A stretch of DNA of 64,000 bases from DATKPE01 sp035524335 (GTDB lineage Bacteria; Bacteroidota; Ignavibacteria; UBA10030; SZUA-254): positions 1-64,000 of the forward strand of contig DATKPE010000061.1 in NCBI GenBank assembly GCA_035524335.1, in the 5' to 3' direction. The translations under genes and the position numbers were made by a program. The notes beneath the pieces are model-generated. The model did not search any database, was not told the DNA's origin, and saw only the letters and a program-made list of their open reading frames with translations. Position 1 is the stretch's first letter. Every line of letters starts with the position of its first letter. Shown piece after piece: positions 8,731-18,047 of this stretch.

Positions 8731-10500
8731 ATGCAGGACGAAGAAATCCTCGGTAAAGCCTACGACAGCCGCCTCATGAAGCGTCTGCTTCATTATCTGC
8801 GGCCGTACCGGTGGCATGTCGCGCTGGGCATTGTGCTCAGCGTCGGCGTCTCGGGACTGGAGGCGATCCGGCCGTGGTTCACCAAGCACGCCGTCGACGT
8901 CAATCTGCGCGATCACGACAGCCGCGGGCTCCTGCTCACCGCCCTCGGATTTCTCAGCGTCCTCATTTTCCGCGCCTTCATCCAGTACGCAAACGCCTAC
9001 CTGACGCAGTGGATCGGGCAGAAGACCATTTTCGATCTCCGGATGGAGCTGTACACCCATATCCAGCAGTTGGGGCTCCGTTTCTTCGACAGAAATCCGA
9101 TCGGCCGCCTCATCACCCGCGTCACCAACGACATCGAGGTGCTGAACGAAATGTTCTCGTCGGGCATCGTCATGGTCTTCAGCGACGTGTTCACGATCAT
9201 CGGCATCCTCTTCTTCATGTTCTCCATGAGCTGGCAGCTGGCGCTTCTTTCGCTCAGTGTTCTCCCCCTGCTGTTCTACGGGACGTTTCTGTTCCGCAAG
9301 AAGGCGCGGGAGGCGTACCGGGAAGTCCGCATCGAGCTGGCCCGCATCAACACGTTCATGCAGGAACATATCACCGGCATGATGGTCGATCAGATCTACA
9401 ACCGGGAGAAAAAGGCGTTCGACCGGTTCTCGGCCATCAACGGCGCCCACCGGGATGCGAACATCAAATCGATCTTCTATTACGCCCTCTTCTATCCGGG
9501 CGTGGACCTCATCGGCGCGATCGCGATCGGCCTGATCGTCTGGTATGCCGGCTACGGCGCGATCAGCGGAAGCATCACCGTCGGCACCGTGATCGCCTTC
9601 TTCCAGTTCAATGAAATGTTCTGGCGGCCGATCCGCGACCTCTCCGAAAAATACAACATCATGCAGACCGCCATGGCATCGTCCGAGCGGATCTTCAAGC
9701 TCCTCGACGATACGACCGTCATACCGGAACCCGCCGCCCCGGTCCCCCTTCCCGCCCTGCGGGGGGAAATCGAATTCCGGAACGTCTGGTTTGCCTACAA
9801 CAACGAGGACTGGGTCCTCCGGAACGTCTCCTTCACAATCCGGCCCGGCGAAACGGTTGCGATCGTCGGCCACACCGGCGCCGGCAAGACCACCATCATC
9901 AATCTCCTCACCCGCTTTTATGAATTCCAGAAGGGCGCCATCCTGATCGACGGCACCGACATCCGGATGCTCCGCTCCGCGGAACTCCGCCGGCAGATGG
10001 CGATCGTCCTCCAGGACGTTTTTCTCTTCTCCGGCGATATTCAAACCAACATCAGTCTCGGCAACGACGACATCCCCCTCGACCGGATCAAGGCATCCGC
10101 GCGGGTCGTCGGCGCGCACAGGTTCATCGAAACAATGCCACGGCAGTACAACGAAGAGGTCAAGGAACGCGGCGCCACCCTCTCCGTCGGACAGAAACAG
10201 CTGATCTCGTTCGCACGGGCGCTCGCCGTCCATCCGAAAATTCTCATCCTCGACGAGGCCACCTCAAGCGTCGATACGGAGACCGAAATCCTCATCCAGC
10301 AGGCCATCCGTAAACTTCTCCAGGGACGGACCTCGATCGTCATCGCGCACCGGCTCTCGACAATTCAACGGGCCAATAAAATCATCGTCATGCATAAAGG
10401 CGAAATCAGGGAGATGGGAACGCACCAGGAGCTCCTCGGCCAGGGCGGCATCTATTATAAACTGTACAGACTTCAGTACCGCGAACAGGAAAAAGCCTGA
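8731..10500 (+). CDS. ABC exporter subunit B (TMD-NBD, canonical Walker B)
   Basis: The 589-residue partner of the protein encoded at 6520-8280 has the same layout: a six-helix membrane domain (about 20-320), then the NBD. Walker A is GHTGAGKTT near residue 379, the Q-loop is IVLQDVF, Walker B keeps the catalytic Glu (ILILDEATS), and the H-loop is IVIAHR. The signature is LSVGQ, not LSGGQ. With the Asp variant in subunit A, the two proteins would form one consensus and one degenerate ATP site, as in heterodimeric exporters. No good ribosome-binding site precedes the ATG, whose upstream region is the right-hand inverted repeat. Confidence 0.9.
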   Translation: MQDEEILGKAYDSRLMKRLLHYLRPYRWHVALGIVLSVGVSGLEAIRPWFTKHAVDVNLRDHDSRGLLLTALGFLSVLIFRAFIQYANAYLTQWIGQKTIFDLRMELYTHIQQLGLRFFDRNPIGRLITRVTNDIEVLNEMFSSGIVMVFSDVFTIIGILFFMFSMSWQLALLSLSVLPLLFYGTFLFRKKAREAYREVRIELARINTFMQEHITGMMVDQIYNREKKAFDRFSAINGAHRDANIKSIFYYALFYPGVDLIGAIAIGLIVWYAGYGAISGSITVGTVIAFFQFNEMFWRPIRDLSEKYNIMQTAMASSERIFKLLDDTTVIPEPAAPVPLPALRGEIEFRNVWFAYNNEDWVLRNVSFTIRPGETVAIVGHTGAGKTTIINLLTRFYEFQKGAILIDGTDIRMLRSAELRRQMAIVLQDVFLFSGDIQTNISLGNDDIPLDRIKASARVVGAHRFIETMPRQYNEEVKERGATLSVGQKQLISFARALAVHPKILILDEATSSVDTETEILIQQAIRKLLQGRTSIVIAHRLSTIQRANKIIVMHKGEIREMGTHQELLGQGGIYYKLYRLQYREQEKA

Positions 10501-10684
10501 CACTCCGGGCTGTCCCTCCGGTCCCTCCGCCGTACCCCCAGATACCTGTCCGCTCCGGCGGAACAATTCGCCTTCCAATTAAGTATATTCCCTGAGCAGA
10601 CAGTTTGGATCCGGACTCTGATCCCGTCCCGCACATTCAGAGCCGGATCGTCTCGTTCACGGAACATCCATGGAGAACAGATCC

Positions 10685-11071
10685 ATGCCGGAATTTCAGC
10701 TGAGGTTCACTGCGCTCGCACTCGCCTGCTTTCTTCTTCCCGCCTGTAGCGGCACATTCATGGAAAATGGAACCCGACAGAGTTCCCGAATGATTCGTGA
10801 TGCCTCCGCTGTGACGCTGGAGGGTGTCGTCCGGAACCAGTACGGATTGACGACCGGCGAATTTCCGGATTTTCCCGGATTGACGCTCGAGGAATGGCAC
10901 TGGATCGAAGGACACACGATGACCCCCGGCACCGTCCGTCTGGAAGGCGCTGTCCCGGAATCTGCCAGGGACAAGCTGGTCCGCCTCTTCGGGCGCATCA
11001 CCGACGAGATCATCAATAAGGATTCCCGGTGGACCACAGTTCAGGTCGATTCGGTGCAGATCCTTAACTGA
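10685..11071 (+). CDS. putative lipoprotein, unknown function
   Basis: A 128-residue protein with a lipoprotein signal peptide: a hydrophobic stretch ending in FLLPAC, with the lipidated Cys near residue 21. The mature part has no domain I recognise. ATG 10685 is preferred over ATG 10670 because GGAG at 10672-10675 lies nine bases before it. The 184 bases upstream hold a TATATT at 10584-10589, but no acceptable -35 box at the right distance, and nothing else I can name. Confidence 0.7.
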   Translation: MPEFQLRFTALALACFLLPACSGTFMENGTRQSSRMIRDASAVTLEGVVRNQYGLTTGEFPDFPGLTLEEWHWIEGHTMTPGTVRLEGAVPESARDKLVRLFGRITDEIINKDSRWTTVQVDSVQILN

Positions 11072-11188
11072 TGTTCCGTTTCATTTTTTCTCTTTTTCCG
11101 TTATCTTGGGGCGTCGAGGTTCTTTCCCGGCAAAGATAATTTATCGCCGGAAACCGGAAATGATACGAATTTCAACACGAGGAAACCC

Positions 11189-12652
11189 ATGAAAAACCTG
11201 CACGCGCGTCTCCCTGTACTCGCGTTTCTCATCCTCCTCACGGTGCCGGTGACGGCCCGCCAGAAAACGGCCGCCGCCGCGGAGCCGCTGAAGACCGACC
11301 TGACGATCTACAACCAGAACCTCTCCCTGATCCGCGAAGAACGTGCGATCGACATTCCGGCCGGAACAGCCCGGGTCATCGTGCCGGACATACCGGCGAC
11401 CATCGACGGGACGTCGCTTTCGTTCCGGAGCCTGACTGATCCGGCCGCCGTGCGGATCCTCGAACAGAATTACCGCTACGATCTCGTCAGCCGCGAGAAG
11501 CTCCTTCAGCGGTATATCGGGAAGGAGATTCAGTTCGGCGGGGCGACCGGGAAACTGCTCGCCGCCGGAACGCGAAGTTATGACGGCTCGCATTCCGCCG
11601 TCGGGCTCGTCGCCGAAATCAACGGCAAGATAGAGCTCGATCCCGGGGGACAGATTGTACTGCCGAAACTTCCCGAAGGACTTATTCTGAAGCCCCAGCT
11701 CGAGTGGCTGGTTTCGAACAATCGCGAAGGTGAGCAGAAAACGGAACTCAGCTTCCTCGCGGGAGGATTATCCTGGAACGCGAATTACGTCGCCCTGCTC
11801 GACAAATCGGACACGAAACTGGATCTGACCGGCTGGGTGACGGTCACGAACAATTCGGGAACATCGTTCCGGGACGCCGGCCTGAAGCTGGTGGCAGGGG
11901 ACGTCAATCTTGTGAACGATCAGCTCGAATACATGCGGAAGGGGGGCGTGCGGGCAGAAGCGGTGAACGCCGCCGCTCCTCAGTTCAAGCAGACCGATCT
12001 CTTTGAATTCAAGCTGTACACCCTCGGGCGGCGGACCGATCTTGCGAACGACGAGACGAAGCAGATCGAGCTGGTGCGCGGCGCCGGGATAACGGCCGAA
12101 AAAAAGTTTATCTACGACGGCCTCGCCGATCAGTGGCGTTACTGGTACAATTCGGCGTCGTACCGCGAACAGGGATCCCTCGGTCAGCAGTCGAACCCGA
12201 AAGTCGGCGTCTACGTGACGTTCAAAAACGCCGAGTCCTCCGGGCTGGGCATGCCGCTTCCGAAGGGAAAAATCCGCGTCTACAAGAAGGATGACGACGG
12301 GAAAGAGCAGTTCATCGGCGAGGACGAGATCGATCATACTCCGAAGGACGAAGAGCTCCGGCTCTATCTGGGAAATGCGTTCGACCTGGTCGGGGAGCGG
12401 GCACAGACCGATTACCGGGTCGTGGTCCCGAATCATTCGTACGAGGAGACGATTCAGATAAAGGTGCGCAATCACAAAAAGGAGGATGCGGAGGTTCAGA
12501 TCTACGAACATCCGTGGCGGTGGAACCAGTGGGAGATCGTGAAAACCAACGCCGACTATGTGAAGGTCGACCAGACCACCATCCGTTTTCCGGTGAAAAT
12601 CGCGAAGGATGGTGAAAAAACGGTCACGTACACGATCCGGTACTCATGGTAG
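11189..12652 (+). CDS. secreted DUF4139 domain protein
   Basis: A 487-residue exported protein with an N-terminal signal peptide (hydrophobic stretch to about residue 23). Residues about 37-80 (LTIYNQNLSLIREER and following) and the beta-rich remainder match the DUF4139 family, whose members include MuiA-type mucoidy inhibitors. The domain probably forms beta sandwiches in the periplasm or at the outer membrane. Biochemical function is unknown. It stands alone: a lipoprotein gene lies 117 bp upstream and convergent fbp lies downstream. Confidence 0.75.
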   Translation: MKNLHARLPVLAFLILLTVPVTARQKTAAAAEPLKTDLTIYNQNLSLIREERAIDIPAGTARVIVPDIPATIDGTSLSFRSLTDPAAVRILEQNYRYDLVSREKLLQRYIGKEIQFGGATGKLLAAGTRSYDGSHSAVGLVAEINGKIELDPGGQIVLPKLPEGLILKPQLEWLVSNNREGEQKTELSFLAGGLSWNANYVALLDKSDTKLDLTGWVTVTNNSGTSFRDAGLKLVAGDVNLVNDQLEYMRKGGVRAEAVNAAAPQFKQTDLFEFKLYTLGRRTDLANDETKQIELVRGAGITAEKKFIYDGLADQWRYWYNSASYREQGSLGQQSNPKVGVYVTFKNAESSGLGMPLPKGKIRVYKKDDDGKEQFIGEDEIDHTPKDEELRLYLGNAFDLVGERAQTDYRVVVPNHSYEETIQIKVRNHKKEDAEVQIYEHPWRWNQWEIVKTNADYVKVDQTTIRFPVKIAKDGEKTVTYTIRYSW

Positions 12653-12671
12653 CGGAATCGGCGTGCGGGAT

Positions 12672-12701
12672 CTGATCCTGCGGGGCGCCTCCCGGGATCA
12701 G
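12672..12701. terminator. possible bidirectional terminator hairpin
   Basis: CTGATCC (12672-12678) pairs with GGATCAG (12695-12701) around a GC-rich centre, between the convergent DUF4139 and fbp genes. It overlaps the fbp stop codon and lacks a clear T run, so its activity is uncertain. Confidence 0.3.
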
Positions 12702-13714
12702 CGCTTTCCCTGAAGAAATTCGGTACAGAGGCGCACATCCTCCCCGCTCCCCAGGAAGACGGGCGTGTGTTCATGGAGCGAAGTGGGCTGAATTCTGAGG
12801 ATGCTGTCCGAACCGTCGCTGGAAAGCCCGCCCGCCTGTTCGATGATAAAGGCCATCGGGTTGCATTCGTACATCAGCCGGAGTTTTCCCCTGGGATTTT
12901 TCCTGTCGCCGGGGTAGGCGAAGATGCCGCCGTAGAGAAGGGTCCGGTGGGCGTCGCCGACCATTGTGCCGATATAGCGGTGGGAATAGGGACGTCCGGT
13001 CGATTTATCCTCTTCCTTGAGGTACGAGATGTACCGTTTCATGCCGTCGTCCCAGTTGTGGAAATTTCCCTCGTTGAGACTGTAAATCCGTCCTTTCTCC
13101 GGTATCCGGATATTCTCATGCGACAGAATAAACTCGCCGACGCTCGGGTCGAGGGTGAAGCCGTGCACGCCCTGGCCGGTTGAATAGACGAAGATCGTGC
13201 TGGAGCCGTAAATGATGTAACCGGCGGCGACCTGTTTATATCCGGGCTGAAGACAATCGGCGAGGTCTCCCTTTCCAGCGGTGGAGATGCGGCGGAAGAC
13301 GCTGAAGATCGAGCCGATCGTGATGTTCGCGTCGATGTTGGACGATCCGTCGAGCGGGTCGTAGAGGAGGACATATTTCCCGGCGCGGTACTGTTCAGGG
13401 ATGTGGAGGATGTCCTCGTTTTCCTCCGACGCCATGACACAGACATGACCGCCGTGGTCCATCGCCTTGTAGATGGTCTCGTCGGCAAATTCATCAAGTT
13501 TCTTGACGATATCGCCGCTGGTATTCATCCTGTTGGTCATGCCGAGAATATTGACGAGGCCAGCCTTGCTCACCTCGCGCCACACGAGTTTCGCGGCAAG
13601 GGAGAGGTCGTGGAGGAGGCCGGAAAACTCCCCGGTCGCGTTGTCAAACCGGTGTTCCTGCTCGTTGATGAACCGCTCGAGCGTCATGAATTTTTTTGCC
13701 GACTGGGAATACAT
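12698..13714 (-). CDS. fbp: fructose-1,6-bisphosphatase, class I
   Basis: Fbp removes the 1-phosphate of fructose 1,6-bisphosphate in gluconeogenesis. The 338-residue protein has the metal-binding signature YDPLDGSSNID, the SEENED motif, the sugar-phosphate blocks YIGTMVGDAHRTLLYGG and NPRGKLRLMYECNPM, and the N-terminal NATGEFSGLL segment. The start at 13714 (MYSQSAKKF) is chosen because a promoter lies at 13753-13781 and the extension to 13762 would begin inside it. A further start at 13687 (MTLERF) is possible. It is convergent with the DUF4139 gene and divergent from etfB. Confidence 0.95.
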   Translation of the reverse strand: MYSQSAKKFMTLERFINEQEHRFDNATGEFSGLLHDLSLAAKLVWREVSKAGLVNILGMTNRMNTSGDIVKKLDEFADETIYKAMDHGGHVCVMASEENEDILHIPEQYRAGKYVLLYDPLDGSSNIDANITIGSIFSVFRRISTAGKGDLADCLQPGYKQVAAGYIIYGSSTIFVYSTGQGVHGFTLDPSVGEFILSHENIRIPEKGRIYSLNEGNFHNWDDGMKRYISYLKEEDKSTGRPYSHRYIGTMVGDAHRTLLYGGIFAYPGDRKNPRGKLRLMYECNPMAFIIEQAGGLSSDGSDSILRIQPTSLHEHTPVFLGSGEDVRLCTEFLQGKR

Positions 13715-13752
13715 AGAACAAATTCCATGCTGTTGATGATTGAATGTGGGGC

Positions 13753-13781
13753 AATGTAGCAAAATCGGTTTGCACTATCAA
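13753..13781 (-). promoter_or_regulatory. sigma-70-type promoter for fbp
   Basis: On the minus strand TTGATA (13776-13781) and TACATT (13753-13758) are exactly 17 bases apart. The predicted start of transcription near 13746 gives a leader of about 30 bases to the fbp ATG. Confidence 0.65.
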
Positions 13782-13847
13782 TTCGCCTGCGAAGGGGATC
13801 ACAGTCACGCCGACGGGAGGATTCGACGCGCGCGCGGTCCCGAATTT

Positions 13848-13876
13848 TTGTTTTTCTGGCCGAATAAGGCTATATT
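13848..13876 (+). promoter_or_regulatory. sigma-70-type promoter for etfBA
   Basis: TTGTTT (13848-13853), a 17-base spacer and TATATT (13871-13876) lie upstream of etfB. The -35 box is weak but the spacing and -10 match the other promoters in the window. Confidence 0.55.
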
Positions 13877-13939
13877 GGAGCCACTGCAGTCTGAAACCGA
13901 CTCACCCCACATACTATCTATCGGAAAGATCGCTGTCGT

Positions 13940-14686
13940 ATGAAAATAGTCGTCTGCATCAATCGTGTCCCTGACACGGAGACCAAAATCAAAATAGGTT
14001 CCGACGGAAAAAGCATCGACCCGGCCGGCGTGAACTTCATCCTGAACCCGTACGACGATTATGCTATCGAGGCCGCGCTGAAAATGAAGGAAGCGCACGG
14101 CGGCGAAACCATTGCCCTGACGCTCGGACCGGAATCGCACAAGGACGAGCTCCGGAAGGCTCTAGCAATGGGGGTCGATAAGGCAATTCTCCTGAAGGAC
14201 GGAACGCCGCGCGACTCGTTCTCCACGGCGCGCGCGCTCGCCGACGCTCTCACCTCGCTCGGGCCCGATTGTGTCATGTTCGGGAAACAGTCGATCGACT
14301 ATTACGACGAACAGGTGCCCGGCCTCGTTGCCGGCCTGCTCGGCTTCAGCTCCGTTGCCGTGGCGGTACGCCTGGAAATCCGGGACGGGATCGCCCACTG
14401 CGTCCGTGAAATTGAAGGCGGTCAGGAGGTGGTCGAAGCGAAACTGCCGGCGGTCATCACCGCGCAGAAGGGATTGTTCGAGCCGCGGTATCCTTCCCTG
14501 AAGGGGATCATGGCCTCCAAAACGAAGCCGATCGAGGAACGGACGCCTGCGGCGTATCCGCCGGTGGTCGAAGTCCTGGCGATGAAAAAACCTGCGCCGA
14601 AGCCGGGCGGACGCATCGTCGGAACAGATGCGACCGCGGTTCCCGAGCTCGTTCGTCTCCTCCACGAAGAAGCAAAAATTATCTGA
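13940..14686 (+). CDS. etfB: electron transfer flavoprotein, beta subunit
   Basis: EtfB forms a heterodimer with EtfA and carries electrons from acyl-CoA and other dehydrogenases to the quinone pool. The 248-residue protein begins MKIVVCINRVPDTETKIKI, as EtfB does. It contains NPYDDYAIEAALKM and the family signature in VEAKLPAVITAQKGLFEPRY. EtfA follows after 95 bp. Given the menaquinone genes in this window, the likely final acceptor is menaquinone, which is inference. Bifurcating and non-bifurcating forms cannot be told apart here. Confidence 0.95.
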   Translation: MKIVVCINRVPDTETKIKIGSDGKSIDPAGVNFILNPYDDYAIEAALKMKEAHGGETIALTLGPESHKDELRKALAMGVDKAILLKDGTPRDSFSTARALADALTSLGPDCVMFGKQSIDYYDEQVPGLVAGLLGFSSVAVAVRLEIRDGIAHCVREIEGGQEVVEAKLPAVITAQKGLFEPRYPSLKGIMASKTKPIEERTPAAYPPVVEVLAMKKPAPKPGGRIVGTDATAVPELVRLLHEEAKII

Positions 14687-14781
14687 TGCGGCGTCGGAGC
14701 ATGGCCGTGCGCGGTCCCCTGCAGGACCCGGCAGTGCCGTCCGCCCTCAAACATCGTTCAACATTTTCCTCCTGAAGACGC

Positions 14782-15756
14782 ATGAAAATTCTCGCATTCG
14801 CAGAACAGCGTGAAGGTAAATTCAAGAAATCCGCATACGAAACGGTCTCGGCCGCCCGGACCATCGCCGATCAGCTGAAGGCGGAAGTGACAGTCGTCGT
14901 CGTCGGTGAAGGTATCGCCGGCATTGCCGCCGGGCTCGGGGCATACGGCGCAGAAAAAGTTCTCGCGGCGGACGATCAGAGATTCCGGTATTACTCGACC
15001 ACCGCCTATGCCCGGGTCATCAGCGAGGCGGTCAACCGGGAAAGCGCCGGGATGGTTTTTCTGCCGGCGAGTCAGATGGGAAAGGATCTGGCGCCCCGGC
15101 TGGGTGCGACGCTCTCCGCCGGAATCGCCTCCGACTGCACGGCGCTTGCCGTGCGCGACGGTAATATCATTGCGACCCGTCCGATCTATGCCGGCAAGGC
15201 GTACATCGACGTTACTGTCACCTCACCGGTAAAAATATTCACCCTTCGGCCCAATGTATTTACGGCCGCAGGCGGCGGACATCAGACCGCCCGGGTGGAA
15301 AAGTTCACTGTTGAGCTGTCCGATGCGGATCTTGCGGTCCGCACGACCGGTGTAAAGGTCGCCGAAGGGCGTCCGGACGTGACGGAGGCGTCGGTCGTGG
15401 TGTCGGGGGGAAGGGGAATGAAGGGGCCGGAACATTTTCATCTCATCGAAAAACTGGCGGACGCGCTCGGCGGAGCGGTGGGCGCATCGCGCGCCGTTGT
15501 CGATGCCGGCTGGCGTCCGCACGATGAGCAGGTGGGACAGACCGGCAAGACGGTTTCCCCGACGCTGTACATCGCCTGCGGGATCTCCGGAGCGATCCAG
15601 CACCTTGCAGGAATGTCCTCTTCTAAGTATATTGTTGCGGTCAACAAAGACAAGGACGCGCCGATCTTCCAGGTCGCCGATTACGGTATTGTCGGCGACG
15701 TGTTCGAGGTACTCGCGCCGCTCACGGAAGAAATCAAAAAGACGCTTGGGAAATAA
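14782..15756 (+). CDS. etfA: electron transfer flavoprotein, alpha subunit
   Basis: EtfA carries the FAD of the ETF heterodimer. At 324 residues it has the N-terminal nucleotide-fold domain (residues 1 to about 190) and the C-terminal FAD domain. The latter contains GQTGKTVSPTLYIACGISG and then VNKDKDAPIFQVADYGIVGD, which matches the EtfA signature. It lies downstream of etfB on the same strand, and the next gene starts 9 bp after its stop. Confidence 0.95.
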   Translation: MKILAFAEQREGKFKKSAYETVSAARTIADQLKAEVTVVVVGEGIAGIAAGLGAYGAEKVLAADDQRFRYYSTTAYARVISEAVNRESAGMVFLPASQMGKDLAPRLGATLSAGIASDCTALAVRDGNIIATRPIYAGKAYIDVTVTSPVKIFTLRPNVFTAAGGGHQTARVEKFTVELSDADLAVRTTGVKVAEGRPDVTEASVVVSGGRGMKGPEHFHLIEKLADALGGAVGASRAVVDAGWRPHDEQVGQTGKTVSPTLYIACGISGAIQHLAGMSSSKYIVAVNKDKDAPIFQVADYGIVGDVFEVLAPLTEEIKKTLGK

Positions 15757-15765
15757 CGAGGTCGT

Positions 15766-16329
15766 GTGGTGGAAAAAATTCAGGTTGACATATTCGGATT
15801 GCAGTCAAGCCCCGCCAGCGGCGGCGCCTACGCTCTCATTCTCAAGGAGGTAAGCGGCAGTCGCCGTCTCCCGATCATCATCGGGGCGTTTGAGGCGCAG
15901 TCGATCGCGCTTGAAATGGAAGGGATAAAACCTCCCCGGCCTCTGACCCATGATCTGATAAAGAACATTCTGGAGACCCTCGGGACGGAGCTGGTGGAAA
16001 TCACGATCAGCGAACTCAAGGACGGCACATTTTACGCAAAACTCGGATTTGACGGGAGTGAAATCGACGCCCGCCCCAGCGACGCCATCGCCCTCGCCGT
16101 CCGTTTCGGCGCCCCGATCTATGTGGCGGACAAGGTGATGGAGGAAGCTTCCTTCCTTCCCGATGAGGAAACCGAGGGGGGAGCGACCGATGCTCCGAAA
16201 GTGAAGGAGAGCAAGCTGTCGCATCTGGAGACACTGCGCGCCCAGCTCAAGGACGCGATCGAACACGAAGACTACGAAAAAGCCGCCAAACTGCGGGATG
16301 AGATCAGGAAGCTCGAACAGCTTCACTGA
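15766..16329 (+). CDS. bifunctional nuclease family protein (DUF151) with UVR tail
   Basis: A 187-residue protein. Residues 1 to about 130 form the BFN/DUF151 domain (VSGSRRLPIIIGAFEAQSI, then RPSDAIALAVRFGAPIYV); members have reported RNase/DNase activity. Residues about 147-187 form a UVR motif like that in UvrB and UvrC (HEDYEKAAKLRDEIRKLE), a protein-interaction helix pair. The start is one of two adjacent GTG codons (15766 or 15769). It is likely cotranscribed with etfBA, a link without obvious meaning. Its 3' end overlaps convergent pdxJ by seven bases. Confidence 0.88.
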   Translation: MVEKIQVDIFGLQSSPASGGAYALILKEVSGSRRLPIIIGAFEAQSIALEMEGIKPPRPLTHDLIKNILETLGTELVEITISELKDGTFYAKLGFDGSEIDARPSDAIALAVRFGAPIYVADKVMEEASFLPDEETEGGATDAPKVKESKLSHLETLRAQLKDAIEHEDYEKAAKLRDEIRKLEQLH

Positions 16330-17051
16330 GCCCGCTTCTGATGCCTCACCAGCCGGATCATCTCCCGGACTGATTCTTCAAGACCGACCTTCAGGGCGCG
16401 CACGATGATCGCGTGCCCGATACTCACCTCGTCCAGTTCCCTGATTCTCCCGACCGGTCCGATGTTTTCATAATCGAGACCGTGTCCCGCATTCACGCCG
16501 AGCCCCAGCGACCTGCCGTACACCGCCATTGCTCTGATCCGGGATAGTTTTTTCCGCCTCGCCGCAACGTCACGGGCGTTGGCGTATTCCCCCGTATGGA
16601 GTTCCACCATGTCCGCTCCCGCCTCGACCGAAGCGTCGATCTGCGCACTGTTTGGGTCGACAAACAGACTGACCGCGATCCCCCTGTCATGGAATCGCCC
16701 GATCGCCGCGCGGAGGGATGAAAGGCGGCGGACGGCATCCAGACCTCCCTCGGTCGTCAATTCACGTCGTTTTTCCGGAACCAGGGTGACCAGATCGGGC
16801 CTGATCCGCAGGGCAACCGCGATGATGCCGGGCGTCGCGGCCATTTCAAGATCCAGTTTCGTACGAACCGCGGCGCGGAGACGCCGGACGTCGTTGTCCC
16901 GGATATGCCGGCGATCTTCCCTGAGATGGCAGACGATACCGTCGGCTCCCGCCCGTTCCGCTTCGAGGGCGGCCTGCACGGGATCCGGCAGACTGCCGCC
17001 GCGGGCGTTACGCAGTGTTGCAATATGATCGATATTGACGGAGAGACGCAT
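16323..17051 (-). CDS. pdxJ: pyridoxine 5'-phosphate synthase
   Basis: PdxJ condenses 3-amino-1-hydroxyacetone phosphate with deoxyxylulose 5-phosphate in the DXP-dependent vitamin B6 pathway. The 242-residue TIM barrel starts MRLSVNIDHIATLRNARGG, the family N-terminus with the substrate-contacting Asn and His. It also has GIVCHLREDRRHIRD, VELHTGEYA and NAGHGLDYEN. It sits just downstream of the YbbR gene (21 bp) on the minus strand and overlaps the convergent nuclease-family gene at its end. Confidence 0.95.
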   Translation of the reverse strand: MRLSVNIDHIATLRNARGGSLPDPVQAALEAERAGADGIVCHLREDRRHIRDNDVRRLRAAVRTKLDLEMAATPGIIAVALRIRPDLVTLVPEKRRELTTEGGLDAVRRLSSLRAAIGRFHDRGIAVSLFVDPNSAQIDASVEAGADMVELHTGEYANARDVAARRKKLSRIRAMAVYGRSLGLGVNAGHGLDYENIGPVGRIRELDEVSIGHAIIVRALKVGLEESVREMIRLVRHQKRAQ

Positions 17052-17072
17052 GGCGAGGCCGGATATTGGTGA

Positions 17073-18002
17073 TCAGAAAAGCTTTTTTCTGATGATGAAC
17101 CGGAAGTGTTCGGGTTTTTTGCTGAGGATCTGCACTCCTTCGATCTCGGCGATGCCGGGTTCCACGGTCGATATGGAATCCTGGAGAAGCGACTGAAAGG
17201 GAACAGAGACGAGGACGTCGTTGATCTCGAGGTGCGCGAGCTGATCGATTCCGCCCCGCACAATGATGTCGATCTTGGGAGGGATGAAGATCACCTCCCG
17301 GTTGGCAGGGGCGCCGGTACAGGTGACAGGCACACCGCTGAGGACCTTTTCCGCGAATGGCTGAACATTCAGATGAAGATGTGTTGAGCTTGCGAAGATA
17401 TCGACCGAATGCATCGCGGGTTCCTCGAGGGGAATATCGACGTCGAGGGGCGCGCGGAGACCGTTGAACTTGCGGTAGACCGTCGGCCAGCCGCTGATGC
17501 GTGCGAGAAGATCGCGCGACCCGCCCACCCTGACGCTTTCCGGCGTAAACTGCATCGGGCCGACCTGGCCGAATCCTTCACGGAACTCGGTGACCACCCG
17601 CGGACCTATCGGGACCAGTTTCTCCGTGTATTCGTCCAGGGCCAGATACAGCGTGTCGGGTTTCACATCGATCGCCTGCAGGGCGACCGGCAGTTTGATG
17701 TGTTCGAAGAAATTCCTGCCGGTGATCATGAATTCTTCGGTGCCGAGGGTGGAGACGTCGATGTAATACCTGACGTCGGGGGAGAGGAAAAGTCCCGCAA
17801 GCTGCCAGCCGTTCCCTTTGAACCGGACACTGACCGTGCGGGGAAGAGGGTACTTGAGCGCGCGGCCCTCCTTCATGTTCTCGATGACGACCGGTATCTG
17901 GCGGACGACGGTATACTCGTCGTGCATATTAATCGAGAGCCAGGTCAGACAGGCAAAGAGGACCGATGAAAGTATGACCGGGTACCGTTTTTGTTCGTTC
18001 AT
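17073..18002 (-). CDS. YbbR-like (CdaR-type) membrane-anchored protein
   Basis: A 309-residue protein with one N-terminal membrane segment (about residues 7-26) and a mostly beta exported part containing repeats like those of YbbR domains (for example PRTVSVRFKGNGWQLAG and PESVRVGGSRDLL). YbbR/CdaR proteins often accompany and regulate the c-di-AMP cyclase CdaA, but no cyclase gene is in this window. It is followed by pdxJ, and a terminator separates it from the shell-protein genes upstream. Confidence 0.7.
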   Translation of the reverse strand: MNEQKRYPVILSSVLFACLTWLSINMHDEYTVVRQIPVVIENMKEGRALKYPLPRTVSVRFKGNGWQLAGLFLSPDVRYYIDVSTLGTEEFMITGRNFFEHIKLPVALQAIDVKPDTLYLALDEYTEKLVPIGPRVVTEFREGFGQVGPMQFTPESVRVGGSRDLLARISGWPTVYRKFNGLRAPLDVDIPLEEPAMHSVDIFASSTHLHLNVQPFAEKVLSGVPVTCTGAPANREVIFIPPKIDIIVRGGIDQLAHLEINDVLVSVPFQSLLQDSISTVEPGIAEIEGVQILSKKPEHFRFIIRKKLF

Positions 18003-18047
18003 CCAGTCCGGAATCCGGATAATCGGCGATTCGTTCGGTTTAAAAAC

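Noticed and set aside
10584..10589. TATATT upstream of the lipoprotein gene
   Set aside because: The -35 region at the right distance does not resemble TTGACA, so I did not call a promoter.
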